Below, in pieces: positions 16,680 through 25,458 of a stretch of 64,000 nucleotides of DNA. The first letter of the stretch is position 1. Each line of letters starts with the position of its first letter. Origin of the DNA: a virus; the IMG/VR virus record IMGVR_UViG_3300037222_000100, positions 1-64,000 of that record. The stretch is one strand, 5' to 3'. The notes under the pieces are model-generated. The model was not told where the DNA came from. It saw nothing but the letters and a program-made list of their open reading frames with translations, and ran no database searches. A program made the position numbers and the translations under genes.

Positions 16680-18035
16680 CTAGCGCCCCGGTGTAGCGAC
16701 CTGGCCGGGGTCCCATTCAGTGCGCATGTTATCCGGTGGCGCTTGTGAAGCCACCGATCCGGTGCCCTGACAATCGTTGCATCCCTGTCCCTTGCAACGC
16801 GGACAGATTTCCTTACCCTGCGGCATCTCGGCAACGACACGAGTAGCGCTCCATCGCGCTGCTTTCTCAAGCGTCGGCTGAGTCACAGGACTAGTCTGTG
16901 GTCCCTTGGGGAAGGTTTTCGTAGCTGGCCCGAAGTCCTCGCCGCCGCCCTGGAAACCGGAGTTCTCTGACTCAGACGGAAGTGTCTCCTGCGTAGTTGT
17001 CTGCTCACCGATCTCCTTGATGGCGCTTGCGTCGCCTGGAGGACCCTGGTTCTTTTTGACCTGTACCTCGGTCGGGTCCTTCTGCTTGGTCGGGTGTTTC
17101 GTGCTCGGCACATCGATAGGTTTGACGCTCTCAGGAGTCCAGCGCTTCTTGTCTATCTTCGGCGATGGACCACCTAGATCGGTATTACCTGCGTCAGACT
17201 GCTTGGTCGATGCCGCTACCGCTAAAGGGACGGCATCCGCGACCGGCTCTACTACCGACTCCCCGATCTCATCGCCAGATGGGAACTCGATGATCTCGGC
17301 CTCGGGCTCTGTCTCAAGGACCGGAGTCTCCTCGTAGTCGCCTGGTTCATCCTGCGGAAGATCAATGACGTTCTCCTGCCCCTGGTCAGCCCGCTCCTGA
17401 CGGCGCTCGTCAAGCTGCTTCTGGCGGTCGTCCCAGTAAGACTGTGTGACCATCTCGCGCTTGAACTTACACTTGCCGCCCTCCCAGGCCCCCTGACAGT
17501 GATTATCGCCCCACGCGTGACTGGCCATCGCACTGTAACCCGCCTGCGGGTCCCCCGTCGCCAGACCGATGTCTACGATCTCGTGGTGGTAAGGACACAT
17601 CTTAGGCATGCGCGCCTCGTGGACCGATGACTCCTTCTTGTCGTCATCATCGTCCTTCTTGCCGAACGGCGGAGCTTTGTGATCGTCCTCGTCGTCATCC
17701 TTGTGCTCGTGCTTCTCATCCGACTCGTCGTCATCGTCGTTCTCCAGCCACGGCGGCTTGCCCGCGTGGCGGTAATGAGCGTGAAGAGACTTGATGAGGC
17801 CGTTTGCGTCCTCGTGCCCTACCTCGTCAGCAGCGACACGAACGATGGAAGCGAAATCTGCGCCGACCAGCGCGTAGCGAGAGTCGAACTCGTCGCGAGA
17901 CTGTGCTGCGACGAGGAACGTGCCAAGACGCTGGTCAATGCGCGTTCGCGCTAGCACAAGTGCCTTGCGCGAAGCTAGACGACTATCGCTGTCGTCTGAA
18001 GCTAGTACTTCGAAGATGCCTGCGTGGGCGCTCAT
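16680..18035 (-). CDS. acidic structural-region protein with C-terminal zinc finger, 451 aa
   Basis: Starts MSAHAGIFEVLAS. A run of Asp/Glu/Lys/His (about residues 97-135) and an acidic low-complexity middle make it highly charged. CPRCKGQGCNDCQGTG at the C-terminus resembles half of a DnaJ zinc finger. It lies between portal and terminase and is probably a virion or assembly protein, but no family was recognised. It overlaps the next gene by 1 nt. Confidence 0.65.
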   Translation of the reverse strand: MSAHAGIFEVLASDDSDSRLASRKALVLARTRIDQRLGTFLVAAQSRDEFDSRYALVGADFASIVRVAADEVGHEDANGLIKSLHAHYRHAGKPPWLENDDDDESDEKHEHKDDDEDDHKAPPFGKKDDDDDKKESSVHEARMPKMCPYHHEIVDIGLATGDPQAGYSAMASHAWGDNHCQGAWEGGKCKFKREMVTQSYWDDRQKQLDERRQERADQGQENVIDLPQDEPGDYEETPVLETEPEAEIIEFPSGDEIGESVVEPVADAVPLAVAASTKQSDAGNTDLGGPSPKIDKKRWTPESVKPIDVPSTKHPTKQKDPTEVQVKKNQGPPGDASAIKEIGEQTTTQETLPSESENSGFQGGGEDFGPATKTFPKGPQTSPVTQPTLEKAARWSATRVVAEMPQGKEICPRCKGQGCNDCQGTGSVASQAPPDNMRTEWDPGQVATPGR

Positions 18036-19030
18036 TAGCTGAACAGAGCCTCATCCGGAAAGTCATCGCTGGCCTCCTTCGCCACAGCCGCCTCCTTGAC
18101 GTGCTGCTTACGATCCTTCAACTCGTCACGGCGGGCTAGCTCAACTTTGGCTAGGAACTGGCTACGGTACTTCTCAAGCTCCTCGCCGCGAAGTCCAGCA
18201 GTCTTCGAAACGATGTGCGAGAGAGCAAGCTCGCGCGTTACTGCTGCATCGCCGAGTGCGCCTGTATCAAGCTCAGTGACGAACTGTCCAGGCTCCTCGG
18301 TGAGTAGCTTGTCAAAGTCCTGTGCCTCGCTCTCAGCAACCATCTCGTCCACCGTGTCATCAAGCCACGTACCATTGCTGCGTCCAAGGTCGGCCTGCTC
18401 AGCTACGCCGAAGTCATACGGAGCAGGCGGCGAGAATGTCTCAGCGTCAGCCTGCTCTAGGTGCTCAAGAGCTTCCTTGACCTCGCGCTTCTCGTGCTCG
18501 GCTGCGATGACGATATCGTTGAGCTTGATCTCGTCTGCGTTAGCCACGCCACTCTGAATGACGGAGCCCGCCTTGACGACTAGTCCGTCGAGGACGGTAA
18601 TGCGATGAGCAAGCGACTCCTTGCTGCCCTCAGGGACCTCGTTGAGGGTTTTCTCCAAGTACTCCAGCGCGCTCTCGGACTGTGCAGCCTCGATGCGCTG
18701 GTAGTCGATCTTCTCGTCGTTGCCTGCATGCGCCTCATAACGCGCAATGCGGCCATTCTCTAGGCGGACGGTGATGAGCTTCTCTCCCCATTGGCCATCG
18801 TGCCTGCCAAGGATTTCACCCTTGAGCCCGCTGGGAGTGACGATGTGTGTCGCTGACGACTTTTTCTTCTCCGCCGCTACGCCATCGCGCTCCTTGCTCA
18901 GGTTATCAAGGTAGTCAACTGCGCTCTCCTCCACCTTCGCAAAGCTGGTGCCAGAGGCAATAACTCGATCCTCGAAGAAGGCGAGAATCTGTGATCCCTC
19001 GCGAACGAACGTGGGTGTGTAGGTTGCCAT
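18035..19030 (-). CDS. hypothetical structural-region protein, 331 aa
   Basis: Starts MATYTPTFVREG at ATG 19030 (a GTG one codon earlier is also possible). N-terminal beta-rich part, then long charged helices to the C-terminus. The location between terminase and portal suggests an assembly or scaffold role, which is inference. An HNH gene ends directly upstream, and its 3' flank is shared with another HNH site at 24735. Confidence 0.65.
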   Translation of the reverse strand: MATYTPTFVREGSQILAFFEDRVIASGTSFAKVEESAVDYLDNLSKERDGVAAEKKKSSATHIVTPSGLKGEILGRHDGQWGEKLITVRLENGRIARYEAHAGNDEKIDYQRIEAAQSESALEYLEKTLNEVPEGSKESLAHRITVLDGLVVKAGSVIQSGVANADEIKLNDIVIAAEHEKREVKEALEHLEQADAETFSPPAPYDFGVAEQADLGRSNGTWLDDTVDEMVAESEAQDFDKLLTEEPGQFVTELDTGALGDAAVTRELALSHIVSKTAGLRGEELEKYRSQFLAKVELARRDELKDRKQHVKEAAVAKEASDDFPDEALFS

Positions 19031-19036
19031 CACTCG

Positions 19037-19462
19037 TTATGAGCTAGTTCGCGCGCGATATAAAGGTGTGATGCCCTTACGTTGATTACACGCCCTACAG
19101 GCCGGACGCAGGTTAGCTGGCCAATTGGTACCGCCCTGACTAAGCGGGATCACATGCTCAATGGTTTTATCCCATGATGACAACGTATCCCAGTCGCAGC
19201 CACACAAATAGCAGCGCCGCCCATAGAAGTCGATCCGGGCCTGAAGCTGCCTCTCCGTGTAATGGCCTACGGCACCCGTCTCCAGAGCACGACGGCGATG
19301 ACGTTTGGCTCTGACCTTGAGTGGATTATTCGCTTCCCAATTGCGTAAAGACGCTTTGAACTTTTCGGGATTTTTAGCCTGCCACTTACGTACGGCTCGT
19401 AAATGAATCTCTTTGCGACGTTGATACCGTTCACGAGCCTTACGTCTTTCAGCCTCAGTCAT
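19037..19462 (-). CDS. HNH homing endonuclease
   Basis: 141 aa. CYLCGCDWDTL, TIEHVIPLSQGG and ACRACNQRKG are the HNH motifs, clearly homologous to the protein at 15503. A very basic N-terminal region precedes them. It is wedged between the terminase gene and the next structural gene. Confidence 0.85.
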   Translation of the reverse strand: MTEAERRKARERYQRRKEIHLRAVRKWQAKNPEKFKASLRNWEANNPLKVRAKRHRRRALETGAVGHYTERQLQARIDFYGRRCYLCGCDWDTLSSWDKTIEHVIPLSQGGTNWPANLRPACRACNQRKGITPLYRARTSS

Positions 19463-19464
19463 GG

Positions 19465-21609
19465 TTACCAGCGCGCTCGGTTACCCCGTCGTCCGCTACG
19501 GCCTCCACCGCCGAGCACTCCGCGTGCCGGGTTCTGATACGCGTCGGCCGCACGCTCCTTGTTTGTAGGATAGTGATATGAGCCTGCCGCACCCATTGGA
19601 TCACCACCGCGCTGGAAGGGATCGGGGTCTACACCGATTCCGAAACCCCCTTGTGCGCCTCCGTATATCGCCGACTGCGAGAGGCGCTCGCGCGTACGGT
19701 TCATGATCTTGTTGCCGATCAAGGTGTTGATGCACTCGGCCACACAGTCTGCCATATCCTTTGTCTGCACAGGACCGATTTCTTGACGATCCACTTTCGG
19801 GAACTTGCCTGTGCCGCCCTGTATCTGGAGGAACTTCAACTCCTGTGAGCACCAGCGTGCGTCCTCTGTGTCGTTAGGAGCATGCACGACCCCTGCATAG
19901 ATCGATGTCTTGCAGACCTCCCAACGCCGCCAGTTGAGTTCGGCAGTAGCGGGCTTCAAGAAGACGCGCGTGGTCTGGTTTTTTTCCTGGAGTTTCTCCT
20001 GGAGTTCTTGAATCGGCTGAACCGACTCGTGCTGGTCGAAGGTGATCTCAAACGGATGGAAGGCTTCGGCTAGCTGCATGACCTCCTGCAACACCGTAGG
20101 CCAGCGAATGACTTTGCCAGGGAATCTCTCCGGCTGCCACCGTTTGATCACGTCAAAGACGACATGTTCCTCATCTACGCCCTGATGGTCGGCGATGATC
20201 TCCGTGTGCGCAATGGCGAATCCGAAGCCCGCTGTCGTAGATGACGGGTCCAGGTGGAACTTGTACCTGAACATGTTCGTCGCGCCCTTGCCCCAGTTGG
20301 TGTTGAAGGGTTCAAGACGCATCTTAGGCGGCTCGTCTGGGCCGTTCTCGTATATCCACTCGGCTGGCAGCCCGCCGAACATCTGATCGACTCGCGCCGG
20401 ATTGATGTAGGCATCGGTGACCTCGGCGAATTTTCCTCGACGCTCGACCTTGTACGACTCCGGGTTAGCCTGCTCCTTGGCACGAGCGGCGCGGATGAGC
20501 AGTTTGTCTTTGTCATTCCATAGCTCCTCGCCCTTCTCATCTACTTCATCGACATCCCACTCCGGGCAACCCATGAGGACGTGTTTGAGCTTTTTGCGAT
20601 TCTTCGATTTCTGGTAGCCCTGGAAGAGTAGCCAAGAGGGGAACTGGAGCGTGAAGATGCGCGGGTTGCCGTTGAGGTCTTTGATGTCGATGTCGCCCTC
20701 CTCACCTGCTGCGACGATCTCATCGATGGGGCGTTCGGGGTCGAATTTGACCAGGGCAGCCTCGTGGCGTTCGAAGAACATCCCCACCTTGGTGTACGGA
20801 GACGAGTTGCAGAACATCATGCCGTCCGCACCGAACTGGTCGAGCGACGGGTCCGCCGCCTCGTACACCTTATCTGCGGCAGCCTTCGACTCGCCAGGGA
20901 TCATGTGCGCCATCTCGTCTATGCAGATGCACATGGTCGCTGATCCACGCAGCGTACCAGCGTTCGCAGCAAGAGCCTTGCCACGAAGTCGAGCGATGTC
21001 CTTCTGAATGCGGTTGCCTCGGCTTTTCTCCTGCGTGATGCGCCTCAGGTCCGCGTTGGTAGCAACGCGAATCTCCGTCTCCAACGACTTGACGAGATAG
21101 GGATCGAACGACTTGCACGTCTCGACCGTGGACGAGAAGTCGGCATACTGGAACTCCTTCGCCTGTTCCTCAGAACCGGCGACGCATGAGAAGTAGATTT
21201 CCTTCTCTGGGTCGATTCCGTAGTGAGAGCCGGGGTCCTGAAGCTGAAGGCAGTCCCACATGGTCTTGGCCATGGAGATACCGGTGCAGAATCCCTTGGA
21301 GCTACGACGACCACCTACCAAGATGATCTCGCGGAAGTGGGGGTAGCCCTCATCGCGTAGCCACTGAACGCGCTCCCGGATGTTGGGAGAAATGAGAACC
21401 TCCGTACCGTTGCGACCGCCCGCGATCCAGTTATCGAGAATGTCCTCCTCTGGCCCAGTTAGCTCCTCCAGGAAGATCGTCTTGAGCAGGACAGCCTGGC
21501 CAGGATACAGCGGTTTGTTGCAGTACTCATCACTCTCGGCGAACTCCTCGACGCTGACGTGCTTTGGCGCTAGCTGGTTGAGCGCTTGGTCGAGTAGATC
21601 AGCGGCCAT
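19465..21609 (-). CDS. terL: terminase large subunit
   Basis: 714 aa. The ATPase Walker A-like VGGRRSSKG is near residue 100 and Walker B ICIDEMAH near 230. The C-terminal half should hold the RNase H-like nuclease; GFAIAHTEI and TFDQHES are candidate positions of its acidic residues. This motor packages DNA into the capsid through the portal. It starts 1 nt after the upstream gene ends. Confidence 0.9.
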   Translation of the reverse strand: MAADLLDQALNQLAPKHVSVEEFAESDEYCNKPLYPGQAVLLKTIFLEELTGPEEDILDNWIAGGRNGTEVLISPNIRERVQWLRDEGYPHFREIILVGGRRSSKGFCTGISMAKTMWDCLQLQDPGSHYGIDPEKEIYFSCVAGSEEQAKEFQYADFSSTVETCKSFDPYLVKSLETEIRVATNADLRRITQEKSRGNRIQKDIARLRGKALAANAGTLRGSATMCICIDEMAHMIPGESKAAADKVYEAADPSLDQFGADGMMFCNSSPYTKVGMFFERHEAALVKFDPERPIDEIVAAGEEGDIDIKDLNGNPRIFTLQFPSWLLFQGYQKSKNRKKLKHVLMGCPEWDVDEVDEKGEELWNDKDKLLIRAARAKEQANPESYKVERRGKFAEVTDAYINPARVDQMFGGLPAEWIYENGPDEPPKMRLEPFNTNWGKGATNMFRYKFHLDPSSTTAGFGFAIAHTEIIADHQGVDEEHVVFDVIKRWQPERFPGKVIRWPTVLQEVMQLAEAFHPFEITFDQHESVQPIQELQEKLQEKNQTTRVFLKPATAELNWRRWEVCKTSIYAGVVHAPNDTEDARWCSQELKFLQIQGGTGKFPKVDRQEIGPVQTKDMADCVAECINTLIGNKIMNRTRERLSQSAIYGGAQGGFGIGVDPDPFQRGGDPMGAAGSYHYPTNKERAADAYQNPARGVLGGGGRSGRRGNRARW

Positions 21610-22068
21610 CTACTTCTTCCTCTTGTGTTTGCCCTTCTGGCCGTAGTAGTTCTCGCCCCGCTCTGTCGCATGCTGGACCTCCCATGTCTTCTTGTCATGA
21701 TCGAAGCCCTCTTTAGCAATCGAGTGAGATGGCAACGCGCCCATGAACTCAACGATGGGTCCCTCGCCTTCAAAGACCGGTGAAGGATCGACGGTGGCAT
21801 AGACGTGCAGCCTGGTTGCCAGTTCGTACTTCAACTCCTCTTCAAATTCGTCCAGGGCTTCAAGGGCTTCTTCGGGGGTGAAGATGCCACCGCTAAAGCG
21901 ACGAACGAATTTCTCGTGCCACTTTTCCGTGATGCGGATCGTCAACTCGAACGCCTGCTTGATCTCCTCATCGGTAAGCTCCTGTGTCAGGGCATCAGAG
22001 AATTGCTTGGCCGACGTAACGATTCCGTCGTCGGTCGGGAGAGTAGGGGAGGTAACGATGTCAGACAT
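21610..22068 (-). CDS. hypothetical protein next to terminase, 152 aa
   Basis: MSDIVTSPTLPTDD start, helical and acidic, with a Lys-rich tail (KGKHKRKK). Adjacency to the large terminase makes a small-terminase role possible, but no helix-turn-helix was seen. The ATG lies 8 nt after a perfect TATAAT (22077-22082), suggesting a leaderless start of the terminase operon. Confidence 0.6.
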   Translation of the reverse strand: MSDIVTSPTLPTDDGIVTSAKQFSDALTQELTDEEIKQAFELTIRITEKWHEKFVRRFSGGIFTPEEALEALDEFEEELKYELATRLHVYATVDPSPVFEGEGPIVEFMGALPSHSIAKEGFDHDKKTWEVQHATERGENYYGQKGKHKRKK

Positions 22069-22076
22069 GTTTACCC

Positions 22077-22082
22077 ATTATA
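22077..22082 (-). promoter_or_regulatory. -10 element TATAAT
   Basis: Perfect TATAAT ending 8 nt before the ATG at 22068; no clear -35. Confidence 0.5.
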
Positions 22083-22434
22083 GCGCAGCAGCCTTCTGCA
22101 AGTTACAGAGCGGGTGTGCGGGCTGCACATTGACGTATCCGTGCATCCCGCCCTTGCTGAGCGGAATGACGTGATCTACGTGGAAATCGCCGACTATCAA
22201 CTCGTCACAGATGCCACAGCGCCCGCCATGCATGACGTAGACCGCATCGGGATCAACATCCTCTATGAACTGACCAAGCTGTCTTGCGCGGCGGCGAGCG
22301 GCTGCGATACGAGATTCCAATCGGTACTGCGCAAGATTGCGTTGCCGGTACGCCTGATAATAGAGGCGATTGGCCTCTCGGCACGCGGCGCATCGACAGC
22401 CGTGGTTCATGTATGTGCTTAGCCCGTGTTTCAT
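22078..22434 (-). CDS. HNH homing endonuclease
   Basis: 118 aa. CGICDELIVGDFHVDHVIP and the following GGMHGYVNVQPAHPLCN form the HNH core. The C-terminal half is nearly the same as that of the protein at 48151, so the two genes are paralogs 26 kb apart on opposite strands. The ATG lies 6 nt after extended -10 TGCTATTCT. Confidence 0.85.
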   Translation of the reverse strand: MKHGLSTYMNHGCRCAACREANRLYYQAYRQRNLAQYRLESRIAAARRRARQLGQFIEDVDPDAVYVMHGGRCGICDELIVGDFHVDHVIPLSKGGMHGYVNVQPAHPLCNLQKAAAL

Positions 22435-22440
22435 GGTCGC

Positions 22441-22449
22441 AGAATAGCA
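22441..22449 (-). promoter_or_regulatory. extended -10 promoter TGCTATTCT for HNH gene
   Basis: TGC-TATTCT ends 6 nt before the ATG at 22434, implying a leaderless message. Confidence 0.5.
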
Positions 22450-22502
22450 ACGGGTCGCCCTATTACAGACGACCCGTTACCAACTGGGAGTGATGGAGCG
22501 AG

Positions 22503-23081
22503 TTACGCGCGAACGACGACGTTCGTCACGGTTGCAACTTCGGCTACGTCAGTTACTTTGACCGTAGCGAGCAATAGCTCTTTTTCGGGAGTCGCGGGTG
22601 CAACGGCTGCGCCTTTGAGGGCAGCGACGCCTGCCGTGATAGTAGGAGCCGATCCGCCAGCTTCTTTCACGGTCACGATGTCAATTCGTTCTTTGCCTGC
22701 CGCAGCAACTTTGATTTTTTTGGCTGCCAATTCAGGGAAGGCGAAGTACGCGTTCGTTGCGCGGTTGTTGACTTCACCGGCTGTGGTGGCAACTTTGGGT
22801 TCAGCTTCTTTGGTGGCTGTCGTTACGCCGCCTGTGCCGACCTCGACCCAATCGTTGTTGCTTGCCGTGATCGGACCAACGACGATGACTGCGCCGATGG
22901 CTACGTGGTTCTGAAGCTCCTTGAACGGAGAGTACGGCAGCGAGCTACCTGCCGGGATTCCGCCTGTTTCGACGGTGGATGCAAGATCGACGTACGTTGT
23001 CGTGCCGACCTTGACTGTCTGTTTGCCGATACGGACTCGCTGTGAGCGGTTGACCGCGCGGACGGGAAGGAATGGGGCCAT
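22503..23081 (-). CDS. putative minor virion protein, 192 aa
   Basis: MAPFLPVRAVNRSQ start with AAAGGA upstream. The sequence is rich in Val, Thr and Ala with alternating hydrophobic residues, i.e. a beta-rich fold common in head-decoration or tail proteins. Position between the tail-tip genes and terminase fits a virion role. No family recognised. Confidence 0.55.
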   Translation of the reverse strand: MAPFLPVRAVNRSQRVRIGKQTVKVGTTTYVDLASTVETGGIPAGSSLPYSPFKELQNHVAIGAVIVVGPITASNNDWVEVGTGGVTTATKEAEPKVATTAGEVNNRATNAYFAFPELAAKKIKVAAAGKERIDIVTVKEAGGSAPTITAGVAALKGAAVAPATPEKELLLATVKVTDVAEVATVTNVVVRA

Positions 23082-23205
23082 GGTATTTGTGTCCTTTGTT
23101 GTGTTGTTCTGAGTGACCCTAGTAGCGCCGCCTACTGCCTTACCAAGGGTTCGGAAGCTTCGGTGTCATCTATTCTTCGACGGGACTAGATGATTTCTAT
23201 GTGCA

Positions 23206-24189
23206 TTAGCGCACTCGCATTACGTATACGAGCCCAACGTAGGGGGGTGTCGTATCGATACCAGAGAGCCGCTCGTCGGTGTCCGCTCCGCCGCCACCAA
23301 GAGAACTGCCTCCCGTGGCTCCGCCGTGAGCGTGCTGGCCAGTAATCTCCATGACCACTTCCTGCTCGCCCGGAGATTCGGTGAAGGTATCCCAAACGCT
23401 CTGAAGTTCTTGCGCTCCTTCAACCTGTTTGTATTTCGTGACGCGCTGGAACAACTGATGGAACGGCCCGCCCGGTTTTCTAGCATCGGCAAATCCGTGG
23501 CGGTGATTGCCATCCCCGGAGATGAGATGATTGTGGGCAAGGGCAGAAGTCGATACGTTGTGATGATGTTTCAGATCGACGCTAGCATTGCCGCCAGTCG
23601 TACCGGTGCCGTTGACATCAGTGCCGCGAGCAAAGCGTCCACGCATGTCGGGAATCTGACCTTCGGTTAGTCCCCAGGCATTCGAGATTTCGTGCCAGTT
23701 GCGCCCGTCGCAGACCTCCCAAATGTCCCCCGGAGTTTCTTCTGGTTTCGCACGGAACCAGAGCATGACGCTACCGAGAGGCAGAATGCCAGGCTCGAAC
23801 TTGTCAATGGTGATCGTGTGTTCCTCGATGGCACGATCTTTGACCTGTTCATCACCAATGTGTTGATCGAGGACGTTTTTGTTCTTGATGTTTTCGGAGA
23901 AGACCTGTTGCAGACCTAGCTGCAAGTGACCGACAGCGCGCTGTTTGATCAGATATTTGGCAATGGCTTCAGGTTCGATGGCTCCCGTTTTGATTGCGAG
24001 TCCGCGCCCGGTTGCGACCCAATGACCCGTTTCGAGATTGCCTTCTTCATCAAACGTGGCTTCTTCGAGCGCACCAAGGTGGCTATGCTCATCAATGCGC
24101 ACCCAGTTATCAGCCAACTGCGAGTGTTCGAAGTCGTCGGACTCCAGGTCCCATGCCACGAGGCCGAGGTTGGAGGTTACGACGCTCAT
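23206..24189 (-). CDS. tail-collar domain protein (tail fibre or receptor-binding)
   Basis: 327 aa; start ATG 24189 overlaps the upstream stop. Central LPLGSVMLWFR...IWEVCDGRNW followed by IPDMRGRFARG and GGNASVDLKHHHN is the phage tail collar domain. His/Gly-rich loops follow, as in fibre tips. The N-terminal motif HSQLADNWVRIDEHSH is shared with the protein upstream, suggesting a common docking segment. Confidence 0.8.
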   Translation of the reverse strand: MSVVTSNLGLVAWDLESDDFEHSQLADNWVRIDEHSHLGALEEATFDEEGNLETGHWVATGRGLAIKTGAIEPEAIAKYLIKQRAVGHLQLGLQQVFSENIKNKNVLDQHIGDEQVKDRAIEEHTITIDKFEPGILPLGSVMLWFRAKPEETPGDIWEVCDGRNWHEISNAWGLTEGQIPDMRGRFARGTDVNGTGTTGGNASVDLKHHHNVSTSALAHNHLISGDGNHRHGFADARKPGGPFHQLFQRVTKYKQVEGAQELQSVWDTFTESPGEQEVVMEITGQHAHGGATGGSSLGGGGADTDERLSGIDTTPPYVGLVYVMRVR

Positions 24190-24737
24190 TGGACTTTCCA
24201 AACCGAAAGGCGAGCGTTACTGAACGTACAGCTTGTCGTGTTGTCTGATTTGCACCCAACGGTAAGGATGTCGGCATTGCTCAGTTCTGCACGTACGAAG
24301 TTGGTCGTCGTCTGTTTCGCTTCTTTCGTTGCAGAAGCGAGGTCGAAGAGATCGAAAGTCGGAACCCCATTGATGCGGATCGAGCCAGTCAGGATTGCCA
24401 AAGTGTTGGCGTTGACCTCGCCTGTGAGTAGCAACCCGACTTCGTATTCGCCGGTCGCTTCTATGACGAGTTCTGGGCCACCGGGAAGGACTTTTTCTTC
24501 GGCAGCAGATAGCGTCAGCGTTCCGCCTACGGCTGAGACGACAGGGAAGATGGTGGGAGACAGGAGACGCGGTACGATAGCCTCGTCGGCGATTCCCTCG
24601 CTCGGAATAAGGACGCCTCGACCCGGCGTGTGATCATGCGCATCGACCTTAGCCCAGTTGTCCGCTAGCTGTTCGTGATCGTAGTTGTCGAGCAGCAGAT
24701 TCCAAATCCGCAGACCCATCTTGCTGGAAGTACGCAT
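24186..24737 (-). CDS. minor tail protein sharing a docking motif with its neighbour
   Basis: About 183 aa from ATG 24737. The N-terminus (HEQLADNWAKVDAHDH) matches that of the collar protein downstream, while the rest is a beta-rich domain like those in fibre proteins. Together they probably form part of the host-recognition tip. Confidence 0.65.
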   Translation of the reverse strand: MRTSSKMGLRIWNLLLDNYDHEQLADNWAKVDAHDHTPGRGVLIPSEGIADEAIVPRLLSPTIFPVVSAVGGTLTLSAAEEKVLPGGPELVIEATGEYEVGLLLTGEVNANTLAILTGSIRINGVPTFDLFDLASATKEAKQTTTNFVRAELSNADILTVGCKSDNTTSCTFSNARLSVWKVQ

Positions 24738-24765
24738 CACTCGTTATGGGCTTGTTCTCGCCTAC

Positions 24766-24780
24766 GAAAAAGCCCCGGCT
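24766..24780 (-). terminator. short terminator-like hairpin
   Basis: On the minus strand AGCC-GG-GGCT is followed by TTTTTC, just after the HNH gene. The loop is very small, so activity is uncertain. Confidence 0.3.
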
Positions 24781-25109
24781 CAACAAGAGATGGATGAGAG
24801 CCGATGACAATTCGCGCAAAGAGTTTCGTGATTAGACGGATCGTTATTGCGTTTGTTTTCGTCCTTGTGATGCACATCCAGTTGACACAGATGCTCAGGG
24901 ATAAACCCGCAACGCTCGCAATGATCACCAACGAAGGATCGCCAGTGCCGACTCTTTCCGCGATTATTGGCATCACCATTCACACAACGCCATTTGTTTG
25001 GACCTCGATTCGAGTTCTTTGCCTTGATGCGGGTTGGCCCACAGAACTCACAAAGAGCCGTACGGCTCTCAGAATCGATCTCACTCAGACGATGTACCCA
25101 CTTACCCAT
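24780..25109 (-). CDS. HNH homing endonuclease
   Basis: 109 aa. CEFCGP near the start, then CERCGF, LDVHHKDENKRNNDP and LCANCHRL form the HNH core. It lies between the small membrane gene and the tail genes and is flanked by 11-nt near-identical sequences (AAAAGCCCCGG at 24769 and 25127). Confidence 0.82.
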   Translation of the reverse strand: MGKWVHRLSEIDSESRTALCEFCGPTRIKAKNSNRGPNKWRCVNGDANNRGKSRHWRSFVGDHCERCGFIPEHLCQLDVHHKDENKRNNDPSNHETLCANCHRLSSISC

Positions 25110-25125
25110 CTCCTATTAGGACACA

Positions 25126-25158
25126 GAAAAGCCCCGGTAGAAAGTCCTACCAGGGCTT
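25126..25158 (-). terminator. Rho-independent terminator after the lysis genes
   Basis: An 11-bp stem (AGCCCTGGTAG pairing with CTACCGGGGCT, one GU) with a 6-nt loop is followed by TTTC. It lies 20 nt beyond the small membrane gene and should end the endolysin transcript. Confidence 0.7.
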
Positions 25159-25178
25159 CTCCTGCTGCGTTTGACGAG

Positions 25179-25394
25179 CTACTTTGCCGGTGCGACTTTG
25201 GAGCGAGTAACCTCGCCGCCAAGGAGAATCACCAGCAGCGCCGCCACAGCGGTCGTAACGTTTGCTTCTTGGACCACAAGGCCGAAGTTTGCCGCTACGA
25301 ACACAACCGCTCCGGTCGCCGCAGAGATGACGCGAGCAGGCTCAGTGGCCCACAGCTTCTTCACCGCGATGACGAGATTCGTGACTACTAACAT
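25179..25394 (-). CDS. small membrane protein, putative holin, 71 aa
   Basis: MLVVTNLVIAVKKLW followed by two hydrophobic helices (about residues 22-40 and 46-60). Size, two spans and position directly after the endolysin fit a holin. No family assigned, so the role rests on context. Confidence 0.55.
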   Translation of the reverse strand: MLVVTNLVIAVKKLWATEPARVISAATGAVVFVAANFGLVVQEANVTTAVAALLVILLGGEVTRSKVAPAK

Positions 25395-25458
25395 GCTTTC
25401 CTTCTTTCTCTAGAGAAATGCTACCTGTACCCCGATTATGTAACGGCGCGTTGATCCT

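Noticed and set aside
16680-19030. Major capsid protein
   Set aside because: The two large proteins between portal and terminase are charged and partly low-complexity and do not look like an HK97-type capsid; the capsid gene is probably outside the window.
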